Assembly (NCBI RefSeq): GCF_033568475.1
Contig: NC_133122.1
Span: 179,819,449-179,883,448, forward strand
Source: Henckelia pumila
Lineage: Eukaryota > Streptophyta > Magnoliopsida > Lamiales > Gesneriaceae
Length of the DNA stretch: 64,000 nucleotides
Direction: 5' to 3'
Part shown: positions 11,593 to 21,691 of the stretch, piece by piece
How positions within the stretch are numbered: the stretch's first letter is position 1
How the letters are laid out: the number at the start of each line of letters is the position of its first letter
Translations under genes and position numbers: made by a program
The notes under the pieces: model-generated
Database searches by the model: none
Told to the model about the DNA's origin: nothing
What the model saw: only the letters and a program-made list of their open reading frames with translations

Positions 11593-13055
11593 TGTAGTAA
11601 TCCAGATTCCATTTTAAGATAATAATATGATAAACATGATTAAGGATTGGTAATCAATCAATTTCGGAGTGTTATTGGACTTCGAAAGAGAATTTGGGCT
11701 TTTGACTTTGGGCCGGATCGGAAGCTCCGAACCCAGATCGGAAGCTCCGATCCCAGCCACTTCGGAAGCTCAGCGGAAGCACTGAGATCGGAAGCTCCGA
11801 TCCTGGAACGGACGTTCAGACCTCCGGTTGTCAGCTTTACCCGATGACTCAGCCACGAGTTTTGACAAGTGTTGATCGGAGGCGAGATCGGAAGCTCCGA
11901 TCGTCGGATCGGACGTTCCGATCCCGGTGTGTCATGCATGCAAGTCGTGAGTTGGATCGGAAGCTCCGATCCCGAGATCGGTGGTTCCGATCCTGGCCGG
12001 GAATTTTGCCTATAAATAGGGCTTGTCTGATTTTATTTGAATTACGAATTCCTGAGGTTCCTTCTTCAGTTATATAGTGTGAGTTATACACTTGAGGGCC
12101 CTATCGGTTTTAATAGAGATTCTGGAATAACCAAGGTGTGGTTATAGTCATCCGGGACTAGCGACTCCAAAGGGCTATCTACGGACGAAGGTATGGTCCA
12201 GGAATCTATTTAAGTTTTGGAAGTACTTATTAGCTTAGTTAAGGCTTATAGAATTTATGTAGTGATACGGTGAACTTTTGAATATAGGCTTGGAACCTAG
12301 GATCCTACTATACTTGAACTAGCCTAGAGGTACGTACACATTGACTGAGATTGCCAGCGAGTATACATGTTTATATGTTGCATTTATTTGGCATCATTAT
12401 ATGACATGATATATGATTTACCATTTTTTATATTCATATGTCATGTTCATATACACGTTGAGCCTATACCTTGTTATACCTGACTATAGAGCCGCTCAGC
12501 TCTATACTCGATAGTCTGTCACTGAGAGTACCACGACGGCGGGGGCATTTATGTCTGTCTACTCTGGTGTACTAGACGAGTATGGTTGCATCCAGAGGTT
12601 GATCCGTGCGGTGGCAGCACTCATGTGGCGCCGGTACTGAGCATGACTTTTCAGATGACCCTTTACCAGTCATCATGTTGCATGCATTATATACATATGT
12701 TTACTCATGTCTATGTACTGGGCGTTAGCACTCACGTCCTAGTTGTTATCTTGGACACCCTATTCTATGGGGAAGGTCGCAGGATGGACGGAGCCGGTAG
12801 TTCGAGGCAGGACTAGGGAGCCGGATCTTTTCAGGGGAATTTATACAGTAGGATTTGTTTTAGCTGTATAATGTTTACTTTTAAGTATTTCGATTTGGTT
12901 GTATCACTACAGATTTAAGCCTGGATTATGTTACTAAGCTGATATGTAAATTTAAGTTTCCGCACGTTTTACTCTGTTAAGTTATTTTGTTGTATTAAGT
13001 TTAATGCATACTATTAGTTGTCAGTTAGTAGGTGATACCATGCAGGGTCACTACA
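11593..13055 (+). repeat. 5' LTR of gypsy element A
   Basis: Starts TGTAGTAATCC and ends GGTCACTACA. A TATA box (TATAAATAGG, 12011-12020) marks the probable U3/R promoter, preceded by a palindrome array. Same length as the 3' LTR at 16929-18391. Confidence 0.92.
11705..12020 (+). promoter_or_regulatory. LTR promoter: palindrome array followed by TATA box
   Basis: Around eight copies of a GATCGGAAGCTCCGATC-type palindrome (variants GATCGGACGTTCCGATC, GATCGGTGGTTCCGATC) are packed between 11710 and 11998, ending about 12 bp before TATAAATAGG at 12011. The second LTR carries the same array (17045-17333) and TATA box (about 17345). The position fits a U3 enhancer; binding of a host or element factor is inference. 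Confidence 0.7.
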
Positions 13056-13059
13056 TTTT

Positions 13060-13071
13060 TGGTATCAGAGC
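13060..13071 (+). promoter_or_regulatory. Primer-binding site of element A (tRNA-Met type)
   Basis: TGGTATCAGAGC lies 4 bp after the 5' LTR end. It matches the plant initiator tRNA-Met 3'-end complement used by many gypsy elements. Confidence 0.85.
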
Positions 13072-13167
13072 ATGCTTAGATTTTGGGATTAGTACTTGGG
13101 ATTTAGAATTAGTTTTTTGAGTAATTCTTGCGCATTTGGGATTTTAATGTGCAATTCTTTTCAGGAT

Positions 13168-16100
13168 ATGGCTGACGAGAGTCACGGTAGTATTGGCCAG
13201 GGAGGTGGTCATCATCATCGTCATCACCGCCATCATGATGATCAACATCGTCATCATGAGGGTAGACGTCGCTACTCTATCAATAAATTCATGCAAGTAG
13301 GACCGAAACCTTTGGTGGGAGGCGAGAATCTTGAACAAGCAAGAAGTTGAATGTCTAAACTCGAGAGTACTTTTCGTGCTTTTGATTGCACTGAGGATCA
13401 GAAATTGGAAGTTCTAGAATTTGTTCTAGAGGATCGAGCACATTTTTGGTGGGATGCAAAAGCTGCTCAGGCACGTACTGAGAGAGGACAGGTGACTTGG
13501 GGAGATTTCTGTCAACAGTTCCAAAAACTGTATTTTCCTCCGGCTATTCGCCAAGAACGATCGATGGAGTTGCTTACTCTGAGGCAAGGATCAATGACTA
13601 TTGATCAATATCAGCAACGATTTCTTGATCTGCTACCTTTCAGTCCTAATATTAATGAGAGTGATGCATCGAAGTATGATCTCTTTCTACAAGGTCTGAA
13701 CCAAGATATCTACTCACATGTTGTTGTCTGTGATGACCCGGTATCTTATGAGACTTTGGTGAACCGTTGTCATCTTGTGGAGACCAGCAACAAGCGGGCA
13801 CAGTTGATGATGCCAGCACAGCCTAGTGGATCTTTTGAGCCTCGAGCTCAATCTGTTGTGCAGTCTGGACCTACGTCTTCATCTACTCCTACTTCATCTG
13901 GATCTTATGGTTCACGAGGTATGTTCCGTTTTGAAAAGAAGAAGAAGAAGAAGGAATTTTGTAGCCATTGTGGAGGGAAGCATCCTGCAGCTTCATGTCG
14001 GAGGGCTACTGGGGCTTGTTATATTTGTGGGCAGCAGGGACATCTGCGGAGAGATTGTCCTCAGCGCATGGGTTCTGCTAGTGGATCGGGATCACAGGTT
14101 GGATCTCAGGCTTCTATTGTTCCACGTCAGCAGCCAGCACCACAGAGTTCTTCTGGTTACCGTCCCCAGACTCAAGGGCAGGTATTTGCTTTGTCTCAAG
14201 AACAGGCTACTGAGGGAAGCGATCGCATGTTGGCAGGTACCTTTCTGTTATGTGGTATTCCTGCACTTGTTTTAATTGATACTGGAGCATCGCATTCCTT
14301 TATTTCTAGTCGCTTTGTTAAGAGACATAGATTACCTTATGTATTATTAGATATGGATTTAGTTGTATCTACTCCGCTGGAACAGGAGATAGTAACTAAG
14401 CGTCTAGTGATGGGTTGCCTTCTAGAGTTTGAGGGTAATACGTTATCGGCTAATTTGATGATATTAGCGATGGCAGATTTTGACTGTATTTTGGGAATAG
14501 ATATGCTGACTTTGTATCACGCTACTGTGAATTGTTATCAGCGTCTGGTACAGTTTCATCCTGTTGAGGGTGATAGCTGGTACTTTTATGGTGAGGGTGC
14601 GCGACCTCCGATGCCACTTGTTTCGGCTCTAAAGGCATGTCATGTCTTGGAGTCAGGTGAGGAGGGCTACCTTATCTATGCAGTTGATATGTCCATGAGT
14701 AGTACAGGTATTGATCAGTTACCGGTAGTCAGTGAGTTTTCTGACGTATTCCCTGATGAGATTCCTGGTTTTCCTCCGGTGCGAGAGGTTGAATTTGGTA
14801 TTGATTTAGTACCAGGAACTACGCCTATATCCCGAGCGCCTTATCGTCTAGCACCATCAGAGATGAGGGAATTGAAATAGTAGTTACAGGATATGCTTGA
14901 TAAGGGATATATTCGTCCGAGTGTTTCTCCGTGGGGAGCACCTGTTTTGTTCGTCAAAAAGAAAGATGGATCGATGCGATTGTGTATTGATTACAGGCAG
15001 TTGAATCATGTCACCATCAAGAATAAGTATCCTTTGCCGCGGATTGATGATTTGTTCGATCAACTACAGGGTACTTCTATTTACTCCAAGATAGATCTGA
15101 GATCTGGATACCACCAGATGCGGGTACGAGACTCAGATATATCTACGACTGCTTTTAGGACCAGATACGGGCATTATGAATTTCTGGTGATGTCATTCGG
15201 TTTGACGAATGCACCGGCAGTCTTTATGAATATGATGAATCAGGTATTTCGAGAATATCTGGATAGATTTGTCATCGTCTTCATTGATGATATTCTTGTC
15301 TATTCTCATGACAAGGATGAACATGCACAACATTTGAGGATTGTTTTACAGACGTTACGAGATAAGCAGCTGTATGCAAAATTGAGCAATTGTGAATTCT
15401 GGCTTGATCGGGTAGTGTTTCTCGGTCATGTGATTTCTAATGAAGGGATATCTGTTGATCCTAGTAAGATAGAGGCAGTGCTGAACTGGTCTCATCCGAC
15501 GACGGTTGCTGAGATTCGAAGTTTCTTGGGTCTAGAGGGTTATTACCGTCGGTTCATCGAGAATTTTGCACAGTTGGCCAGACCTTTGACACAGCTTACA
15601 CGGAAAGATGTTGCCTTCATATGGTCCTCGGATTGTGAGGAGTCATTTCACGAGCTGCGTAGACGTCTTACTACTGCACCTGTGCTAGCTCCACCTTCTG
15701 GATCAGGAGGTTATGTTGTCTATACTGATGCCTCTGGTCAGGGGTTAGGATGTGTTCTGACACAGCGTAGACATGTTATTTCCTATGATTACATGTCAGT
15801 GTGATGCTATCTGGATTGTTGTTGACCGTTTGACGAAATCAGCACATTTTATTCCTTATAACCGGGAGTATTCTTATGATCGCATGGCACGTTTATACAT
15901 CCAAGAGATAGTGCGATTGCATGGGATTCCAGTGAGCATAGTCAGTGATAGAGACCCGCGATTTACCTCATGTTTCTGGGATAGTTTTCAGGAGGTGTTG
16001 GGTACCACTCTGAGTTTGAGCACTGCATATCATCCGAAGACTGACGGACAGTCAGAGCGGACGATTCGTACATTGGAGGATATGCTACGTTCTTCTGTCA

Positions 16101-16810
16101 TGGACTTTGGCTTATCTTGGCAGGATCAGTTACCTTTGATCGAATTTGCCTACAATAACAGTTATCATCGTAGTATTGATATGGCACCTTTCGAGGCATT
16201 GTACGGTCGACGGTGTCGTACTCCGTTATTCTGGGATGAAGTCGGGGAACGACAAGTCGAGGGTCCTGAATTGGTGCAGCAAATTGTAGACAAGGTAGAT
16301 TTGATCAAGCATAGGATCAAAGTTGCTCAAGATAGACAAGCCAGTTATGCTAATATTCGTCGCAGGCCACTTCAGTTTGAGCCTGGTGAATATGTGTTTC
16401 TACGAGTATCACCTTTCAGGAAGGTGATGAGATTCGGCGTGAAAGGCAATTTGCCTCCTCGTTTTATTGGACCTTTCCAGATATTGGAAAAGATCGGAGA
16501 TGTTGCATATCGTTTGGCGTTACCGCCAAATATTTCCAGTATACATAATGTTTTTCATGTGTCGTTACTTCGACAGTATATAGATGATGAATCTCATGTG
16601 ATTCAGTCTACTGATATTCAGCTAGATCCAGATCTGTCTTTTGTTGAACGACCAATTAGTATCTTAGACAGAAAGGAGAAAGTTCTTCGGAACAAGACTA
16701 TACCACTTGTGATGGTATAGTGGCAGCACCGAGGCGTTGAAGAAGCAACTTGGGAAACTGAGAGTCGTATGCAAGCAGAATATCCTGAGTTGTTTGCTTT
16801 GTATTTTTGA
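13168..16810 (+). pseudogene. Gag-pol of gypsy element A (stops and internal deletion)
   Basis: The frame starts at ATG 13168 (His-rich N-terminus). It then shows the gag domain, a CCHC zinc knuckle (CYICGQQGHLRRDC, about 14014-14055), the retropepsin active site (LIDTGAS, about 14272-14292) and reverse transcriptase with FIDDILVYS near 15280. An RNase H start ([10 protein letters not shown], about 15721) breaks off near 15785, where the sequence jumps, with a frame change, into the integrase core (AIWIVVDRLTKSAHF). RNase H, the integrase HHCC finger and the first catalytic Asp segment are thus deleted. The rest of the integrase, a GPF module and a chromodomain-like tail follow to about 16810. 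In-frame stops: TGA 13348, tandem TAG TAG 14878-14883, TAG 16718. It is non-autonomous. Confidence 0.88.
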
Positions 16811-16912
16811 TTACCATGTAGTTGTAATAACAGTTGTTGTAATAAAACATGGTTTGATATTTCATATTGTTATCTTGATTTGTCTTTAGACGTTATTTCG
16901 CGGACGAAATAT

Positions 16913-16928
16913 CTAAAGGTGGGGAGAA
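16913..16928 (+). promoter_or_regulatory. Polypurine tract of element A
   Basis: The purine run AAAGGTGGGGAGAA directly precedes the 3' LTR, as needed for plus-strand priming in reverse transcription. Confidence 0.8.
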
Positions 16929-18391
16929 TGTAGTAACCCAGATTCCATTTTAAGATAATAATATGATAAACATGATTAAGGGTTGGTAATTAATCAATTT
17001 CGGAGTGTTATTGGACTTCGGAAGAGAATTTGGGCTTTTGACTTTGGGCCGGATCGGAAGCTCCGAACCCAGATCGGAAGCTCCGATCCCAGCCACTTCG
17101 GAAGCTCAGCGGAAGCACTGAGATCGAAAGATCCGATCCTGGAACGGGCGTTCCGATCTCCGATTGTCAGCTTTACCCGATGACTCAGCCACGAGTTTTG
17201 ACAAGTGTTGATCGAAGGCGAGATCGGAAGCTCCAATCGTTGGATCGGACATTCCGATCCCGACGTGTCATGCATGCAAGGCATGAGTTGGATCGGAAGC
17301 TCCGATCCCGAGATCGGTGGTTCCGATCCTGGCCGAGAATTTTGCCTATAAATAGGGCTTGTCTGATTTCATTTGAATTACGAATTCCTGAGGTTCCTTC
17401 TTCAGTTATATAGTGTGAGTTATACACTTGAGGGCCCTATCGGTTTTAATAGAGGTTCTGAAATAACCAAGGTGTGGTTATAGTCATCCGGGACTAACGA
17501 CTCCAAAGGGCTATCTACGGACGAAGGTATAGTCCGGGAATCTATTTAAGTTTTGGGAGTACTTATTAGCTTAGTTAAGGCTTATAGAATTTATGTAGTG
17601 ATACGGTGAACTTTTGAATATAGGCTTGGAACCTAGGATCCTACTATACTTGAACTAGCCTAGAGGTACGTAAACATTGACTGAGATTGCCAGCGAGTAT
17701 ACATGTTTATATGTTGCATTTATTTGGCATTATTATATGGCATGATATATGATTTACCGTTTTTTATATTCATATGTCATGTGCATATACACGTTGAGCC
17801 TATACCTTGTTATACCTGACTATAGAGCCGCTCAGCTCTATACTCGATAGTCTGTCACTGAGAGTACCGCGATGGCGGGGGCATTTATGTCTGTCTACTC
17901 TGGTGTACTAGACGAGTGTGGTTGCACCCAGAGATTGATCCGTGCGGTGGCAGCACTCATGTGGCGCCGGTACTGAGCATGACTTTTCAGATGACCCTTT
18001 ACCAGTCATCATGTTGCATGCATCATATACATATGTTTACTCATGTCTATGTATTGGGTGTTAGCAATCACGTCCTAGTTGTTATCTTGGACACCCTATT
18101 CTATGGGGCAGGTCGCAGGATGGACGGAGCCGGTAGTTCGAGGCAGGACTAGGGAGCCGGATCTTTTCAGGGGAATTTATACAGCAGGATTTGTTTTAGC
18201 TGTATAATATTTACTTTTAAGTATTTCGATTTGGTTGTATTACTACAGATTTAAGCCTGGATTATGTTACTAAGCTGATATGTAAATTTAAGTTTCCACA
18301 CGTTTTACTCTGTTAAGTTATTTTGTTGTATTAAGTTTAATGCATGCTATTAGTTGTCAGTTAGTAGGTGATACCATGCAGGGTCACTACA
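16929..18391 (+). repeat. 3' LTR of gypsy element A
   Basis: Starts TGTAGTAACCC and ends GGTCACTACA. It is 1463 bp like its partner and has the same palindrome array and TATA box. Differences from the 5' LTR are mostly transitions and cluster in the palindrome array. Confidence 0.92.
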
Positions 18392-20548
18392 ACATATATA
18401 TACATCATTTAAGCATATAACTCATTCATATCATGAACGTTACATAATAACATAACATGCTAGCATTTATAAACGCATATTCTAAACCATAGAAATCTCT
18501 AGGTTAATGCATAAATGCAATGCATGTGCCAAGGAATAGGCTATCAAATCTGATATCAATAAATCGTAGTTCTGGGATTCCGAGGAAATAAAATCTTCAA
18601 CAAACACCAACTTACCCAATCGAGGTGAAGTTGAATACTTCATTTTCTCTGACTTTGGTGCAACTATAGTGAGTCTTCTGGTTCTGGAAGTAAGTCTACA
18701 TTCCGTGCCATTCAACTACAGCCCTCCAAACGTCATATGCACTCTAGGCCTTTCAACCCTCTGTGCTTTACTGGCTGGAGTTCAAGATGAATGCAACATG
18801 TTCTGTATGCATTAACTGCTATAAAACACCTTGAACACATCAATCATATAATTATATGAACATATAATCATTCAACGATACCGACAAATCTGTAAGTATC
18901 ACATATAATACATAAAACATGTTCAATATAGAAAATACTATAAATCAAAGAAGACAAATAAACATTTACATAAATATTCTGGAAATTCAAGAAAATAGCT
19001 ATCTTGAATAATCTATCTCATTTATGTAAACGTAAACAATAACATAACTTAAACATGCATGTATGTGATTTTAGGCAACTCGATAATCAAAACAATCTCG
19101 AGTTACTCTGCCCATCTTATTAATGTCTATTCATACCTTTCATCGCGATTCAAACATCTTGAATCTGTTGCCACTGCTGATCATCTCAAAGCTAGCCAAA
19201 TCAGTCATACAATTCTGCTCATTTCAATCAATGCTACTTGAAGGTATTTTTTATTCAACTTCAAATACTTCAAGTCATTCGAACTCGAACACGTCGATTC
19301 AACTTCGATAATCTTCAATTCAAATCTGAAATAGATTATAACATATCTAAACATCAATTCCAATCTGAATCGATGATTCTTTAAAGCTTATACAATTCAA
19401 ATCTTGCTAATACGATCGGAATTCAAACCGACGTCGCAACTATCCGAGTCCGATAAATCTTTCGATTCAAATATCATTATATCTTCATTCTAAACATAAT
19501 CTCATATTCAATTCATCCACAATATACTTGAAAATGAGCTCTAGACATTTAGAATACATAACAATTCAAAATCTTGAACCGGCGGCATAACGGTACGAAA
19601 TCGGAAATCCCAAAGGCATTAACAACATTAATACAATCATATCATTCAAATATCATCACCAATTCTTCAGCTTAATTTCAAAATAGCCAGCCCCTAAAAA
19701 TCAGATTTCTGAAAAATCTTTCAAAAATCGAAAACATGTTCAAACGACAATCTTTTCTCGATCCGTCTTAGATATGCTATCGTCGTATATGCTAAAACAT
19801 GTTTATACAATAAAATATTAATTCTAACAACATCATAAAATTCAAACATGGTAGAACTTCATAAAACTTACGTCAAAACGTAGCACTCGGAGCTGTGATC
19901 GCAAATATATGCTCAATCGGAAATTCTACTGGGCGGATCGAAAGATATCGGAGTTTAAAAATGCCAAAATGGCTTGGAACCCCTTTTCTCTTCCTCTCTC
20001 GGTTCTTGGCTGGGAATCTGATGAAATTTCTTCCCTTTACACGTTTTTAATGACCAAGTTTCAAGGGAATTGCATTTTGGTCCCTGAACTTTGGCCTAAT
20101 TGCAATTCAGTCCCCGGACAAGCGATTTAATTCAATTTCAATCCTAAATAATTTAAGAATAATAGAATTTAATTCTAAACTCTAAATATTCTTAAATTAA
20201 ATATTCTCGGATTAAAATTAAATCATTTCGGACCTTATCGCATTTTAGTCCTTGAACTTCTCAATATTTGCAAATGGGTCCTTGCTCAGATTTCATCCTC
20301 AAATTAAATCATTGATATTTATAATCTTGGAATTTACATCTTAAATTTCATAAATATCAATTCAAATATTTTTAATCTTTTAATTTAAGAATTTCGAATA
20401 TTAAAATCTTAAAATCCGAAAATTAAATATTTTTGACCCGAAATTGAAATCTCTAATTGCATAAATTCGTAAATTCATATTTTCTCTCTTATTCAGAATT
20501 TAAATCTTAAATCCCGTCATTAATGACTTAATATTTTCGGGCCTTACA
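18392..20548 (-). repeat. Main part of the LTR that interrupts mudrA
   Basis: Non-coding and AT-rich, with stretches ('cattttggtccctgaac', 'cattttagtccttgaac') typical of plant gypsy LTR 5' regions when read on the minus strand. The minus-strand start is TGTAAGGCCCGAAAATATT at 20548. Partly homologous to 1840-3060. Short frames here are not genes. Confidence 0.65.
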
Positions 20549-20554
20549 GCCATT

Positions 20555-20821
20555 GTGGACCTGGAATCTAAAAGATGCATCTGCCGAGTTTTTGATATGG
20601 ATAGATTCCCATGTGCCCATGTCATTGCAGCCAGTTGGTTGGCGAATATTGACTTGTATCAATTGTGTTCAGAGTATTATTCTACGATGACATGGTGCAT
20701 GGCTTACTCAGAGACTGTCTATCCAGTTCCCGAAGAAAGTGAATGGCCACGTAACATTAATTTTCCAGTGATATTACCTCCTTGTGTAGAAAAGAGAGTG
20801 GGTAGAAAAAAAACAAAATAG
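20555..20821 (+). pseudogene. mudrA: mudrA-type transposase, 3' part (SWIM zinc finger)
   Basis: This is the last exon portion of the transposase begun at 8853, resuming at the codon after the target duplication. It encodes the SWIM-type zinc finger C-x-C ... C-x-H (CICRVFDMDRFPCAH), the conserved Y(Y/F)s...Y block of MULE transposases (CSEYYSTMTWCMAYSETVYPVP) and a basic tail, ending at TAG 20819-20821. The phase agrees with the upstream part once the 10904-20553 insert is ignored. It has no start of its own. Confidence 0.85.
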
Positions 20822-20912
20822 AATTCCTTCGATTGGAGAATTTAGCAGAATGTAGAAGAAGCATCCTTTGTGTTATGTAATTATGGGTAAAAATTACATC
20901 TTGCTCAAAAAA

Positions 20913-21075
20913 ACTTGGGTCGACCAAGAATCTCTCTTGGTCAACCAAGAGAACTTGGGTCGACCCAAGAACTCTCTTGGTCAACCCAAGAGTTACTGGG
21001 TCCACCCCAAGAGAAGCTTGGGTCGACCCAGGAACTCGAGTTCCTGGGTCGACCCAAGCTTCTCTTGGGGTTGAC
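20913..21075. repeat. Palindrome array 2 (TTGGGTCGACCCAAG type), after mudrA
   Basis: About eight units of TTGGGTCGACC(A/C)AAG / TTGGTCAACCAAGAG form nested inverted repeats, the longest centred on an ACTCGAGT-containing dyad near 21033-21040. The array starts about 90 bp after the mudrA stop codon, so it lies in or just beyond the 3' UTR. Confidence 0.8.
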
Positions 21076-21087
21076 GCATAAACTCTT

Positions 21088-21690
21088 GCAAGATTATATA
21101 TCAAAATCGTTAAATCAGTGGATTCAACCGTCAAAACATGTATCATTATATAGCATACTCGTGAAAATAGCGGATACATATGTTATAACTTTCAAGATTA
21201 TATATCAATATCGTTAAACTAGTAGATTCAACCGTTAAAACATGTATCATTATATAGCATACTCGTGAAAATAGCGGATACATATGTTATAACTTGCAAG
21301 ATTATATATCAAAATCGTTAAACCAGTGAATTCAACCGTTAAAACATGTATCATTATATAGCATACTCGTGAAAATAGTGGATACATTTGTTATAACTTG
21401 CAAGATTATATATCAAAATCGTTAAACTAGTGGATTCAACCGTTAAAACATGTATCATTATATAGCATACTCGTGAAAATAGCAGATACATATGTTATAA
21501 CTTGCAAGATTATATATCAAAATCATTAAACCAGTGAATTCAACCGTTAAAACATGTATCATTATATAGCATACTCGTGAAAATAGCGGATACATATGTT
21601 ATAACTTGCAAGATTATATATCAATATCATTATATAAGTAACAGATACATATGTTATAACTTGCAAGATTACATATCAAAATCGTTAAAG
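21088..21690. repeat. Tandem repeat, period about 104 bp, 5-6 copies
   Basis: The phrase GCAAGATTATATATCAA recurs at about 21088, 21192, 21296, 21400, 21504 and 21608 (then 21662, shortened), each unit continuing with 'accgt(t/c)aaaacatgtatc' and 'gcatactcgtgaaaatagcg'. Copies differ by only a few bases. It fills the gap between the convergent mudrA and Ulp-like genes. Confidence 0.88.
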
Positions 21691-21691
21691 A

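Larger units (their letters stand above)
11593..18391 (+). mobile_element. Ty3/gypsy retrotransposon A (chromovirus-like), complete LTRs, internally deleted
   Basis: Two 1463-bp LTRs (11593-13055, 16929-18391) bracket a 3873-bp interior with gag, protease, reverse transcriptase and a partial integrase in the order expected for Ty3/gypsy. The integrase tail ends in a chromodomain-like segment, as in Tekay/Del-type chromoviruses. The flanking 5 bp are ACATG and ACATA, an imperfect target duplication. It is inserted in the LTR that splits mudrA and is therefore the youngest layer of this nest. LTR differences are frequent (well over 15 in the first 400 bp, mostly transitions), so the insertion is not recent. 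Confidence 0.9.
10904..20548 (-). mobile_element. LTR insertion (probable solo LTR, minus) containing a nested gypsy element
   Basis: On the plus strand the insert starts TGTGGGGACC and ends CCTTACA, i.e. TG...CA. It is flanked by the 5-bp target duplication GCCAT (10899-10903 and 20549-20553), and removing it restores the mudrA frame exactly. Subtracting the nested element at 11593-18391 leaves about 2.85 kb without coding sequence, with the look of one long LTR in minus orientation (start TGTAAGGCCC, end GTCCCCACA). No primer-binding site, polypurine tract or second LTR is visible, so a solo LTR left by LTR-LTR recombination is most likely. The fragment at 1840-3060 is from the same family. 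Confidence 0.75.

Noticed and set aside
11647-12091. Open frames on both strands in LTR A (repeated at 16983-17427)
   Set aside because: They are translations of the GATCGGAAGCTCCGATC array in the LTR promoter region and occur identically in both LTRs.
10904-20548. Complete LTR retrotransposon with two LTRs as the outer insertion
   Set aside because: No second LTR, primer-binding site, polypurine tract or coding sequence belongs to the outer layer; only one LTR-like sequence remains after removing element A.
21088-21690. Regularly spaced repeats resembling a CRISPR array
   Set aside because: The units are contiguous tandem repeats of about 104 bp without unique spacers, inside a plant transposon.
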